Below, one piece after another: positions 21,497 to 33,564 of a stretch of 64,000 bases of DNA; position 1 is the stretch's first letter, and every line of letters starts with the position of its first letter. This DNA comes from Monosiga brevicollis MX1. Its lineage: Eukaryota; Opisthokonta; Choanoflagellata; Craspedida; Salpingoecidae. The DNA lies in assembly GCF_000002865.3 (NCBI RefSeq), contig NW_001865043.1:389008-453007 (forward strand), read 5' to 3'. The notes under the pieces were generated by a model that was not told the DNA's origin, made no database searches, and was given only the letters and a program-made list of their open reading frames with translations. The translations under genes and the position numbers were made by a program.

Positions 21497-24400
21497 TTAA
21501 GAACTGAGCAGTACGTGCTCAAGCGCCTCAAGCTGTCCGGGGTTGCGATGATAGAGCTTCACGAGGGATGTGTCTTCCCAGGCCTCGTCTCCACCCATGG
21601 CATCTGTGTTGCTATCGGCTTGTGCGCCTGGCGTCATGGTGACACAAAGCACCACACCATCCAAGTCCAAATCTTGAACATATTCCGAGGACAGGTATAC
21701 ATCTTCAACGACATGGCGAGGCAAAACAATCAACGTGCGCAGGCGCGTCACCGCCGCTTGGCCCACGGCCACGCACTCCTCCCAGACCTCTAGAAAGTGG
21801 AGTTCCGAGGGAGTGACGGCTACGAGAGCCTCGCCCAGCGCACGCATCACGCCAACCGAATGTTCCTCCTCGGCCGCTCCGTAGGTTTCCACCAGGTCCG
21901 AGTCGTCGTGTAGCACGACGCGCTCTCGTGCCACCACCACAAAGCGCTGGACAAGTACAGCATCCGAGGGCAGCTCATCATCGGCACCGGCTCGCCGCGC
22001 CAGCGTTGCCGCAGCCGTACGAGCCGATGTCGCGGCTGTGCGATCCAAACCACGGCACAGCTTGCCAAAGGTGTCCATGGCTTGACCCAAGGCCTGGCGC
22101 TGGGTTGGTGCAGCTGTCAAACGCAGCAGTTCACCACAACACCAACGATAGAAACTTATTCGCTGCAAGGGTAGAAGATGCAGGCGCCAGAATGACAACG
22201 CCGTGGGGGCGTGCTGACTATATTTGGCGCGGCACAGAAAGCTACGCAAAAGGGCACTGCGTTCCATGGCGGCACCAAACCGATGCAGACCATTCTCAAC
22301 ATTTCGCAAAAGCGTTTGCAGGGTCGGGCGCAAGGTTTCCGCCAGCTCGAGGAGCGCCTGCGCCAGTCGATCAAGCGCGCCCAGCGTGCCGCTGGCATCT
22401 TCGTTCTCCTCTGCTATGGCCAATTCGTCCATCCCTGCCAACAGATCGTTGAAAAAGGCTTCGTGCACCTCGATCAGCTGCAGCCAGTCCCAGAACATGG
22501 CCACAAATTCTTCGAGCGTCAAAAACTCTTGCTCCTCCTGTAATGCGCGCGGTAGAGCACGCAGGGGTGGGCGATCACCTCCCTCATGCCGCTGCAGCGT
22601 CCGTAGGGCACGGTCAATGACGTTGTGCGTGAGACCTCGGTCGCGAAGCACCACCACGAGCGGTTGAATGTTGAGCCATTGATGCAAATCCAAGAGGTCG
22701 AGATAGTCTTGCTCGGCACGCGTCAAGACGCGCCAGGCAACGGCGGGTGAGGTCACGGGAAAGCCCAGAGCATAGTCAATAACGCTTTCGGGCTGCAACT
22801 GAAACGAGCGTCGCTCCAGGGTCAGCGCCTCCACTGCTGCCTCGGTGTCCACGTCTCCTTGTATAAGGAGATCAATGCGGTCGGCATAGGTTAGGCTGGC
22901 CAGGCCAGCGGCATCGCCAGCCTGATGCTTGCTCAGTAACGGGGCCTCAACCCAGCGCACCATCTCCTCGTCCAACTCATCCATGGCCGTTTCTAGATCG
23001 AGATCTAGATCTTCCTGGACCTCGATGAGGCGTTGCAAGCGTGGTATGAGCCGGCTCATGCCCTTAAGCTTGGCCTGTGCGTTGGTTCGTGCTTCATCAT
23101 GCTCTGCTGCCAGGCGCTCAAGAATTCGCGCCTCCTTCCGTGCCTCATCACCGGCCTTGTCCTCAATAGCCAGAGCATGACGCTTCTCGGCCATGGCCGT
23201 TTCCAGCAATCGAATGAGTTCGGCCCAGGATTCAACGCTCAAGTCGTTGTCGTGCCGCAGCAGCTGAAGCCAGTTTAAAACGGGCCGAAGCTGCTCCTCA
23301 AGTGCAAGCCAGCGATTCCAGCCTACAATGTGGGTGATGATTCGGCACCAGTGGTGGTCAATAATCGCATCTCCATGTAGGTCCAGCTGCGACTGCAGCC
23401 AGCGACGGCCAGCCACGACCAGTTCATGCAGCAGTCCGGCCGAGCGTCGCCAGGTGGCCAGCGGCGTGGGCAGGAAGAAGCGTCGCCCCTCTGGAGAGAT
23501 GCCACCCAGCAAACGAGCATCAAAGGCCAGGTCTGCCGGGTGAGCTATAACGTCATTGGATACGGTGACCGTGCGACCCAAGATCAAGCGCAGCTGATTG
23601 ACCAGTTCGAGTCCCGCCTCTAAGAGGAGATATGAGCAGATGAGCCGACACGCGGTTGCACAGCGTGTACCAGAACAAAAGGGAGTGAGATACGCGACAG
23701 GCATACTAGCGCCGGAGATGCTGGACATGACGACCCACGGGTTGGAGGCGACCAGCACAGTCATACCGGCATATAGTAAACGTGGTGCAAATAGGTGAAG
23801 CACTCCCTTGTCGGGGCGAAGACATGCGGCCAGGCCAGACAAGAAGCTTTGGATGCGCTCTTCTTCTAGGTTGAGGTGGGTCAGGCATAAATCTTCACAT
23901 GGCACGGTGGGTGAGCTGGGCGGTGGGGGAGTACTGCCTCGCAAATGCGGCCTGACACGGAAGGCATGTACCTGGGGCGATCCGCAGTTGGCCTGGGGAG
24001 GCATGCGCCACGAGGCCCAACCCGTCAAGAAGGCGATCTGCAGCTAGATTGGTGATGCGTTGCAAAAGGGTGCTCGAATCCACCTCTGTTCAAAGGCACC
24101 CAGAGGCGGTGATGAGCGGCATCGGCTCAAAAGGTGGCAGACGCTTGTTCGGTATGGCCTGGGGTTGCGTCACTTGCAGTCCTGCTCTGCCCAAGCGCGA
24201 CTGGGGAATTTGCACACACCTTCGAATCGATAGAACACGGGAGTGCCCATTACGGCGTCTTGCAAGAGTTCGGCTGCCACCATTTCAGAGCTAATCAGGA
24301 CCACGTCTGCTGCCCCACTTTCAGACGCATGCTGTTGGCCTACGGGAGTCTGTGGCCCAGAGGTGAGACGTCGACGTTACGATCGGAGCGGCGCGTATGC

Positions 24401-24830
24401 GTTTGCAAGGAGGTACCTCGAGCTTGACGGCGGTTTCGGCGGCAGCCAAGACTTTTTGTGTGGCAGTTTGATATTGGCCCAAGAGACCATTGAGGAGCTC
24501 GTTCTGCTGGCGCTTGAGCTCGCGCTGCTCTGCGGCAAAGGCCAGCTCGCGCTGGTGTTCTTCAATGCCATGAAGCTGATCTTGAACCTGCGCAGCAAAA
24601 GCCTTGGCCTCGACGCCATGCAAGGCCTCGGTTTGATCCAAGACCGATTGATTGGGCAGCTCGCCCTGTCGAACCCGGTGGTAGGACTGCAATCGTCGAG
24701 CCGTGTTCTGCACAAACACCAGATCCTCTGGGGGCTGATGAAAAAGCAGATCCACCCAAAACTGTTGGCGTGTGTGATCGTCCTGATGTGACAGCCATTG
24801 GCCCAGCTCCATGCCATTCACTGCCATCAT
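21497..24830 (-). CDS. Putative RhoGEF (DH domain) protein
   Basis: The N-terminal exon starts MMAVNGMELGQWLSHQ at 24830 and holds a Gln/Glu-rich helix near residues 90-130. Two or three small exons (TPVGQQHASESGAADVVLISSEM; VDSSTLLQRITNLAAD) lead into an exon of about 800 codons ending at 21497. Three stretches of the large exon resemble a DH domain in order: VAWRVLTRAEQDYLDLLDLH (like TErdYvxxL), LEEFVAMFWDWLQLIEVHEAFFNDLL, and LLPLQRISFYRWCCGELLRLT followed by ALGQAMDTF (like PxQRIxxYxLLLxxLLKxT). The following beta-rich part (QRFVVVARERVVLHDD) could be a PH domain. Long acidic helices precede the DH-like part. If correct, it activates Rho-family GTPases. The match is by eye and sequence divergence is high; a helical scaffold without GEF activity is the alternative. 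The small N-terminal exon joins are less certain. Confidence 0.55.
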
Positions 24831-25004
24831 GCCCCACTTCACAGACGGGCACAACCCTGTTCAGTTGAGCACACAAACATGCACACGCACAAGAGCGCGC
24901 GCGCGTCCCCCTCTCCCCTCGTAGCCCAGGCCAGGGGCCACACACCAACAAGGAAGAAAGGGAGAGAGAAAAAGTCGTCTGACCCTCTGAAATTTTAAAT
25001 TTCG

Positions 25005-25262
25005 CAGAGAGAGAGGGAGAGCTTGAGGAACTTCAGAAAGCTTCAGAGAGAGCTTCAGAGAGAGAGCTTAAAGAGAGAGAGCTTGAGAGAGAGAGAGCTT
25101 GAGAGAGAGGGAGAGAGAGCTTGAGAGAGAGAGAGAGCTTGAGAGAGAGAGAGCTTGAGAGAGAGAGCTTGAGAGAGAGAGAGAGAGCTTGAGAGAGAGA
25201 GAGAGAGAGCTTGAGAGAGAGCGAGAGCTTGAGAGAGAGAGCTTGAGAGAGAGAGCGTGAGT
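25005..25262. repeat. GA-rich minisatellite with periodic AGCTT
   Basis: Runs of GAGAGAGA punctuated about every 12-25 bases by AGCTTGAG. It lies between the divergent DH-domain (-) and sulfatase (+) genes, so it may overlap 5' UTR or promoter DNA. The long Leu/Ser minus-strand frame across it is a repeat artefact. Confidence 0.9.
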
Positions 25263-25685
25263 GTGTGTGTTTATTCATGAGAGAGACAAAAAGAGCATCA
25301 CTAACGATGACAAACAGAAGCATCCCATGTAGCAGCAGCAGTCGTAGTGGGAGCAGCAACAAGACAGAGGGCGCAGAGGAGGGGGTGCGAGGGGGTGCGA
25401 GGGGGTATGAAGGGGAGCGGAAGATTGCGGGGGCTTTGGGGAGCAAGGGTGGGGATCTAATGAAAGCTATGGAATAAATGCACAGTTCTGGCTGGTTCAT
25501 TTTGCAGCTGGAGCTGGGGTTCGCGGTGAGGTAGTCCACAAGTTCAAAGGAGCAAAAAGGCTAAAAAGTGCCAGACAGTTTGGGCTCATTTTACACCATC
25601 GGGTTGCGCCAGGCGGCCATCTCGTTTGAAAACAATAGATGCGCTCGGAGATCGTGGCTGGGCGAGTTGAGCGTGATTGGGCGCA

Positions 25686-28600
25686 ATGATGTGGGGCTGG
25701 AGTCTTCTTTTGGTGGGGTGGCTCGCGGGAGCAGCGGCCCGCCGTCACGTTTTGATGTTTGTCATCGATGATCTTGGTCAGTGGCGCCAGCCAGCGTTGA
25801 AGTTTGATCGCACGGCGACTGGCGGGTAAGCTCACTGGATCGGCGCGTGGCTTGCCCTGCTGGGCGGTTGAACGTGGCTGTGCTAGGCTTCACGGACGTC
25901 AGTTACAAGAATCAAACCTACCCTGATGTGGCCTTTGGTCCCATGATCCCGACCCCCAGCATCGACGAGCTGGCTCTTTCTGGCGTACGTCTGGAAAGTT
26001 ACTACGTGAACCAGGTAGCACTTGTCGCCGGCATGCGCACTGCTGTGAGGCTTTTGAAACTCCTATCCGGCTCCTCAGTTCAGCCTTGAACCATCCAATG
26101 ATCGAGCATGCAGCTGTGCAGCCCTACTCGGACCAGTCTGCTCAGCGGGCGCTATGCCTACACTCTGGGCATGAATGCCGAAGTGATCGTGGACGGTCAT
26201 CCAGATCAACTCCCTTTGACCGTCAAAACCATCGGCGAACACCTTCAAGGTACTCCTATTCTGCACCCTCTTCACCTCTTGCGCTTCGGTCGATACCAAA
26301 CGTCCCCATTATTGCAATTTCAGCTGACCGCCTGACTTGCTGGTGTGCTGGCATTAGAGGGGGGCTGGGCCACTTTTGCCGGGGGCAAGTGGGATGCCGG
26401 CATGACCTCCTGGGGCTGCACGCCTACATGTCGAGGCTTTGACACTTTTAGCGGTTTTTACAATGCTTTCAATGGTCAGTGCTTTCTCCTTTGCAGCAAA
26501 CTCTTTGAGCTGGCTTGCCTGTGGACACTGCTGTTCCAACTGAATTCCAACTGAAATCTTGTAGATTATTTTACACACCGCGTCGGCAATTATCTGGATT
26601 TGCGGCACGACTTTGCCCCCGATCTTGCGGATGACAACCACACTGGCGTCTACATGACCGAGTTGTTAACCTCGCGCGTCCAGCAGTTTATCACCACGGC
26701 CGCTGAAACTGAAGTCAGTGTGTACACGTTCGAACCCACTCTAGCCATCTCGCATTCTTTGGTGCCACCTCTTCTCATATGCACGATGGCCCACCCTTTG
26801 CCAGCAATCCACATTTGCTTACGTGGCCCATCAGGCTGTCCATGCACCTAATCAGGTGCCCATGTCCTATCTTGAGGTGTGCCCAGAAGACTGCTGACCT
26901 TTTGTGAGACGACTGATCAGGGGAGACACGACCAAGCTCTTGCTCAGGCATCTCCACCACGCGACAGGGCTACTGCTTGGATACCATTCCTGAAGACCGC
27001 CCTACTCGCCGAATTTTGTGTGGCATGATGCGGGCCGTGGATGAGAGCGTGCGCAATATTACCGCAACATACAAAGTAAGAAAGTGCAAAGTCGGAGTGC
27101 GGTCACCAAAAGCAGAGGCGACGGGATCTAATTATTCGCAGGCCCTCACTCCGCCTACCCGCTTGCTGCACTTGCGGCCCGTCATGATCACAAATGGCCG
27201 TCATACCACTCATGAATCCTCTTCAGCAACTTGGTCTTTGGAACGACACTGTGCTCATCTTTACCACAGATAATGGTGGCAACCCGGAGACGGGTGGCTC
27301 GGTACGTCTAGCCCAAATGCATTCTACGCACATGGGCATTTGCAACTGCTGTGACGGCTCATTGACTCCTCCTTGCTCCGTCATGCTGACAGAACTATCC
27401 TCTTGTAAGCATTTGCCGCTGGCGTCTACAGTGGCTGTGGGTCATGATGATGATCAATGCCATTGCTTTTATGTGTTCTCATCACCACTTGTTCTGGCCG
27501 GTCACAGCGTGGCCAAAAGGCCACCACTTTTGAGGGTGGCATGAGAGGTGTTGGCTTTGTCAACTCGCCCCTGTTGAACGAGTAGGCTCCAATTTCGCCT
27601 GTCTTTGCCAGTTGAACAGCCCACAGCTGCCACGTGTTGTCACCATGCTCGCACCGTCTGTTACCAGGTCACAACGTGGCTTTATCTCCGACGAGCTGAT
27701 CCACGTTTCGGATTGGTGAGGCCACTACTTTTAATTTCACTCAGCACCTGTCTCATATGATGACACGGATGGCTGGGTCAGTTCATCGGTCTGGTTCATT
27801 GGCATTGTTTCAGGCTCCCAACCATTGTGCATGGTATCGCTGGCTTGTCTCTGGGCAATTTGAGTCGTCCTGGATTGCCCCCGCCCCCGCCTCTTGGTGC
27901 GTCAACGCTTGAATTCGTTGGTCCATACCTGATTGCGGGATTTTGATTTTAACTGGTTGGCTGTCCTCACTTGTAATCACCATAGATGGCATTGATCAGT
28001 GGGCTACAATTGCGCAAGGAAAGCCCTCGCCGCGCACTGAGCTGCTACTGAATCTTAACCCGACCGGTTGCAAGCTTGATTCCGGGTCGTGCCGGGTGCG
28101 TTCTTGTGTCATCGAGCCGCGTTTTGCTATCGGATTGAAAAGACTTTGCCCTCATGCTTTCTCCTCCTTCGAGCTGTTGCAGTACTATGGCCAGAGCGCC
28201 ATTCGTGTGAACCAGTGGAAACTTTTGTACGGGTTCACCTCGGTGTGGAAGGGTGGCCTCAAAGAGTCGTACTACTGCACTCTTCGATCGGGCGAGGTGT
28301 GCTCCTTGTCAGCCTGGGTCACGATGTGCAAAGCAGGCCGCTAAGTTTGCGTCCAACTTACCTAGTCGCCATGATCTCACAGGCGCAGCCCAATAGCTCT
28401 CCATTACCCATTATTGCGGAAACATCGACCATGTGGTGTCCCAACGGATGGACACCACCCCCGGAATGGGGCGCGCCTCCCCTCCCACCACCAGACGTCA
28501 ATTGCAGCTGTATGTGGTGCCCGCCTTCTCAGATATGCAGCCATGTTGCCGCTCGCGCGGCAAGAAAAGCGAGCTCACGCGAATTTTTTTTTTGTTTTTT

Positions 28601-29812
28601 CGAGTAGCCTTGCCTTGCAATTTCAATGCGTCCGCTTATGAGGCAGGTGGCATCTTCCTCTTTGACGTTGTCAACGACCCCTTTGAGCACCACAACGTCG
28701 CAGCACAAAACCCCGACGTAGGTTCAAGATCTGGATTCCTGTGTGAGCAGGGCAGTCAAAGCGCTTTTCCTCATATGCTGCGAGATTAGCCCCTCTGCAG
28801 TGGCTGGCTAGGCTTGACGCATGTTTGAACACAACTCTCCACCCTCACCCCACCTCCAGGTCGTAGCTGATCTACTTGCGCGCCTGCGGGTGTACAATGA
28901 CACACAAATTCCCCAGGTTGGTCTTGCTAGCGCCTCTGTGGTTGCAGCCAGTGGTTCAAACACTTCAAATGGACCCCTTTCTTTGCTTTTTTTTTTTTTT
29001 TCGCATCAGGCCAACTCGCCCATGGACGCCCAGTCCAATCCTAGCAAGTTTGGAGATGTGTGGACGCCATGGCGAGGAGACCCAACTCCCTCGCATTGCT
29101 CCAACAATGTTACTTGTGCGTCGATCAATGGCTGCTACTGTGTGGGGAAGTGGGGGTGCGCTTGGTCTGTGCATGGGCTCATATCACTGCTTTGCTCAGC
29201 CCCTGAGGATGGCTTGCATTCAAACTTTGATGGCCTCGTCTATCCTTCCACTGGTCCCTGCTTTCTGCAAGGGTATGGTATACCCGCCTTGCTGTCTTGC
29301 TGGGAGATGCTGAGGAGCTTGATATGTCATAATGAGCCGAGTGGATGCCGTTGATATCCTCCAACCCTTTGTCCTGCGCCATTTTCTCACACATGTTCTT
29401 GGCGGGCCTGGGGTTTTACAGCTGGGTTTGGGACGATAAGTTGGCTGGAGGCGGGACGCCCCCACTCAATGTTACCGTCTCGGTTGACGGCCAAATCCAC
29501 GGCCCAGTTCTTGCCAACATTTCGCGCAGTGGGTTACCTAGCAAGACGGGTGCACCGAATACCGAGCATGGGTTTGACATCGACCTATTGTAAGTGTCAG
29601 GCCAAGTTGTTGCTTTGGCGTTGGGGGTCGATGATGGCGTCATCTCAGTTTGCCTTGGCCACGTCCAACCCCATAGGGATGCCGTTTGCGTGGCGCTCAA
29701 GTCTGGAAGCCATCGATTCACAGCTGAAGCGATTGTGCCACCATCCGGAGCCATAGTGGCACTTGCTCAGAGTCCGTTGTGCTGGCTGAATGGTGCCGCT
29801 CACCCATGCTGA
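25686..29812 (+). CDS. Secreted sulfatase with extra C-terminal domain
   Basis: ATG at 25686 opens a signal peptide, directly followed by HVLMFVIDDLG, the metal-binding start of sulfatases. The formylglycine signature LCSPTRTSLLSGRY is intact, with its Cys at 26117-26119. Further landmarks come from separate exons: AGGKWDAG, AYVAHQAVHAPNQVP, LGLWNDTVLIFTTDNGG, KATTFEGGMRGVGF, ISDELIHVSDW, DGIDQWATIAQGKPSPRTE, GQSAIRVNQWKLLYG and FLFDVVNDPFEHHNV. This is the arylsulfatase B/I/J-like order, so it should cleave sulfate esters of glycans outside the cell or in lysosomes. About 130 further residues follow: WVWDDKLAGGGTPPLNVTVS, then EHGFDIDLL joined across an intron (29587 to about 29677) to DAVCVALKSGSHRF, stop at 29812. 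That HGF-containing domain resembles one seen in bacterial secreted proteins and is unusual on a sulfatase. Around twenty small exons; several boundaries between 27080 and 28800 were not fully resolved. Confidence 0.82.
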
Positions 29813-30061
29813 CCCGTTAATAATCGACCTGCGACCCTCGAAAAGAACACTCAAAAGGGAAAGGACGAATTCCCGATGATGCTGGCAAGATTGTCAATTG
29901 CGACTCGTCGCCTTGTTTGGCACACACAGTCAAATGCCATAAGTGAACAAGTCATGACTCCAAACATACTCATGCTTCATGTCATCTTTTTTTATTTTTA
30001 AAGTTCAAGTGTCTGATGTGGCAATTTTCAACTCGTTTGTTCAAGTTTGTTCAACGGCAAG

Positions 30062-30742
30062 ATGGCAGCGCTTGGGGATTTGACTGAAGAGCAACAGAAG
30101 GCCGTGGTGGCCCTCTTGAATCAGCGGCCCACTATAGCCGAGGCCATGAAGAATGTGTTTAGCCATTTCGTTTCCTACGGCATGGCGGCGACGACCTGTC
30201 ACACACTCTGTCGTCAAGTCCTGGTTGGCGTGAATGCTTGCGTGTTGGATCTTGATGACCTCGAGCCCCAGCAAGCGGAGGAGGAGGGTTTGGTGTATCT
30301 AGAGCGGTTGGCACGCCACCGAGCTGCGGCCTTGACCTGCCGACTTTTGGCAAAGAGGGGTCAAAAGCCAACCAAAAGCTGCGGTCTGAATTATCTGCGT
30401 GAGGTTTGGCCGCGTATCCGAGCTTCCGTGCTACCTCAAGACGATGAGGCCACCGAGGCCCAGGCCACTGCAGCTACGGCGAGGGATCACGCATCGACTT
30501 CTGAGGAGTGCAGCCCCGAGGAGCAGTTTGTGACTTTTTTGGATTCTGAGCTGGCAAAGGAAAACTCCGACTACTTTGCCAGCAACTTTTTGCTTCGCGT
30601 TCACGAACGCGCCAAGGCGCGCCATGACCAAGCGGCGCAGTCAACGGAAACACCCCAGGATAGCTCGGAGCCTTACATACCAACTGTGGAGGAGCAAGCA
30701 GCGCGCCAGAAGATTCAGGCCATGCTTCTCGAGGGCAAGTAG
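30062..30742 (+). CDS. Unrecognised intronless 226-residue protein
   Basis: A single open frame from ATG to TAG with coding-like composition. The predicted protein is soluble and largely helical, starting MAALGDLTEEQQKAVVALL, with acidic low-complexity segments near residues 75-80 and 140-170. It has two Cys/His-containing patches (TTCHTLCRQVLVGVNACVL, then RHRAAALTCRLLAKRG). No signal peptide or membrane helix is seen, and I do not recognise a family. Its intronless form contrasts with its multi-exon neighbours; it could be a retrocopy or simply a lineage-specific gene. Confidence 0.72.
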   Translation: MAALGDLTEEQQKAVVALLNQRPTIAEAMKNVFSHFVSYGMAATTCHTLCRQVLVGVNACVLDLDDLEPQQAEEEGLVYLERLARHRAAALTCRLLAKRGQKPTKSCGLNYLREVWPRIRASVLPQDDEATEAQATAATARDHASTSEECSPEEQFVTFLDSELAKENSDYFASNFLLRVHERAKARHDQAAQSTETPQDSSEPYIPTVEEQAARQKIQAMLLEGK

Positions 30743-31262
30743 AGCCAAACGCTTGTGCAGGGTAGCTGCGCTACCTGCCACTGATCGCCCAGTGCACTGT
30801 GTGCATGGTCTCCAGCCAAAATTGTTAGGTGTCGGCGTTGTGTTCATCTTGCCAGTTGTGTGCGAGCTCAGCCATCTCCATCCAAATTACATCACATCCA
30901 ATGCACCAATGTCACGAATGGATTGACCCTGATTTGGAGGGTATGACACTCGCCCCCGCTCTGATACAGCCAATATTATTTACAAGTGGAGACAACAAAG
31001 TCTCGGTCGTTTATGTGGCCACTTGGCAGCACGTCGATATGCGGCGCCAAAGGGATTGCGGCAGTTAACACAAGAAGCGGGGCAGAAAACACACGGAAGA
31101 GGAGGGATGAAAGTACACACAGCAGCCACAGATCGCAGATCAGAGTGGCGCGATTCACTCCCAACAAGAGGATAGAACATTCAAAGAACACATGGCCTTG
31201 CTTGAGCAGCAGCGGCCTGGCACATCGCGTGCATGTCAGGCAGCTCACCCATGTCAAGTCAC
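30743..31262. other. Convergent intergenic stretch
   Basis: It separates the unrecognised protein (+) from the coiled-coil gene (-). No supported coding frame or repeat. Confidence 0.5.
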
Positions 31263-32765
31263 TCAGATCTCTACGCGACTCAGGGTGGATGAGCTGGCCA
31301 GTCGACGGTCTGGAATTGACCCGCGACCAAGGTGAGCCTCGGCCTCGGTCAGCAAAACTTTGCTGGCACCGGCCTGGCGCTCCTCGATAATGGCGACAAG
31401 CGCTGCCAGCTTTTCTTCAGCATAGCCGCGCCGCCTTCGCTCTGCTTGAAGTTGGTCAAAGTGCTGCATCGAGCCGCGAAAAAATTGATCGAGCACGCGC
31501 GTCCACGAGACAAGGAGAGGATGAGAGATTGTTGCGATGTGAGACGCATGCGCGATGGGCATCGGCAGGGGTCGTGGTTTGCCAAAGTAGAGCAGGCAGA
31601 ATTTCGAGTCAGAGTTGGGCCGCACCTCCTTCATGGTTTGCTCGACATCGTCGGCAGCCTCTTGCTGGGCACGGAAATGCTCGCCTTGCTTCTCGAGCTG
31701 TGAGCGACTGTTGCGAAGCTGCTGTTGCAACTCTAGATTTTGGCGCCGAAGTGACTCGGCAGTCTCTCGCTCGGTCTGAACATCCACCGACAATCGCTCA
31801 ATCTGCCAAGTTGAGCTGCGAGTGTGAGCCGCGGTGATCACTGTGGCCTCTTAATTTGTTGGGCGGTACGCCAAGGCGCGAGTCAGACAACGGACCTCTT
31901 CTTTGAGTTTGCGCACGCTCTGCTCGACGACAATGATTTGCTCACGCAGCGCGTGATTGGCATCCTCGAGCTGCCAGCGTTGCTCCTTTTCTAGCTTGAG
32001 TTCGGTCACCACTTGCAGACGCTTGGCTGACTCTTCCTTGAGACACTCTTGAACGTGCTGGACGATAGTAAGAGCAGGATACAGGGCAAATCAAGTACAA
32101 CGCATGAGCTCGGACGTTGGAAGGAACAGACTGCAAAGAGCAGTTCGCGAACGTGCCTGGATCAAGCGACCCTGCGCTGGATCTGGAAGACGGCGCTGCA
32201 CATTTTTCTGCGTCACAAAGGTCAATTGAGGTCCAGCACGATACAGCATACGCAGGCAAAGGGTGACGTGTGTAGAGGTCGGACACAAGCGGCGACGTGG
32301 ATAGATACCTCGGTCGATAGCGAGGGCAGGAAAGAGATGGAGTGTGCACGGCGCATGCCGGCAGGGCCAGATGGAAGTTGGCGACGCCGGCGCGGTGTCA
32401 TGTTTTCTATAGTGGTTGGCATGTGAATGATGAGAGGCCTGATGCAGGAGGTATGGCTCTTGTGCGGTCAGGACACGCGGCCATGAATCAACGCGTGTGG
32501 TTTGAGTGAGGCCCGAGCCACCTACTCGCATCGTTGTTATCAGCCTTGTTGATGAGGCTGACTGGCTTCAAGGGGCTGGGCGACATCTGCAAAGACGACA
32601 AACGCAGACGGAGGAGTGGAATGACCGCCATGAGCAAGAGTCGATGCTGGCCACGAAGCAGGGGGCACGACGCCGGCGACCACGTACGGAACGGGAGCTA
32701 CCCATGCTGGAGCGTTTGACCGTGGCAGGTAAATTCTCTTCAGAAAGACGCTTGGCATCCGACAT
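31263..32765 (-). CDS. Coiled-coil protein
   Basis: ATG at 32765 begins MSDAKRLSEENLPATVKRSS, rich in Ser and basic residues. Later exons hold TFVTQKNVQRRLPDPAQGRL, a long Glu/Lys/Gln coil (LQVVTELKLEKEQRWQLEDA; REQIIVVEQSVRKLKEE), a second coil (QIERLSVDVQTERETAESLR; NLELQQQLRNSRSQLEKQGE) and a third (QLQAERRRRGYAEEKLAALV), ending SSTLSRVEI. I do not recognise the family. The role is probably structural, in cytoskeleton, centrosome or trafficking, but nothing in the sequence decides this. Exon joins between 32200 and 32550 are uncertain. The segment about 31504-31630 could be an intron or, since it is open, coding. Confidence 0.6.
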
Positions 32766-33018
32766 TTTCAGGTTGGATAACCGGCAAGAAAAAAAAAAAG
32801 GCGGCTGATGATGGACCGTGGGCCAAAAGATGAATGACGACAGCGATGTCACGCGCTTTGCTGAGGACAGCACCGCAGCGGGCGGGGAGAAGCAGGAGAA
32901 GGAGAAGAAGAACGGAGGAGGACAGGCAGTCAGAAGGAGGCTCAAGGAAACGACATAAACGAGGAAAAAATACACGAACTCAAGAGTGACGACGACGGCC
33001 CTGAGGCGAGCGAGCAGA

Positions 33019-33025
<7 letters not shown>

Positions 33026-33081
<56 letters not shown>
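33026..33081. repeat. (GA)n microsatellite
   Basis: A pure GA run upstream of the coiled-coil gene start, between it and the ELMO gene. Confidence 0.92.
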
Positions 33082-33082
<1 letters not shown>

Positions 33083-33564
33083 AGTTGCTTTCGCGTTCAG
33101 GTCATTGTTGACAAAGTTTGGCTGTGCATTGTAAGTTATTGTAGTTAACAGAAACGGTTATTGTGGTGTCAGGCAGATATGAACGCTAATTTACCACTAT
33201 GCGGGTTCAGACTTGTTGCTGTGTTGACAGCGGGTAATTGCAGCTGGTGGTTTGTTGTAGGTGTTTGGCCGGGGGAGGTACAACAACAACTGCAGCCGTA
33301 ATAGGTAGGACATTAGATGACAAAAAGTCAAAAAGGAGCGTCTCACTTGGTTGTCAGCATTTTCTCGGGTGCGGTGTGGATGATTTTTTGGATGGCTTCA
33401 CTTGTCCATTAGGCCAACGCATGACCACAAATGCCTGAAACACGCTTGCACAGATAGGGCAACACAAAGAAACACCACCCACCTCGCTGCCCCGCAAAAA
33501 AGCAAATCAAAAAGAGAAGAGAAAAAGAAAAAAAAAAAAAAGGCCTGCGAGGCATCTCGTATCA

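Noticed and set aside
25033-25539. 168-residue minus-strand Leu/Ser protein
   Set aside because: Translation of the GA/AGCTT minisatellite.
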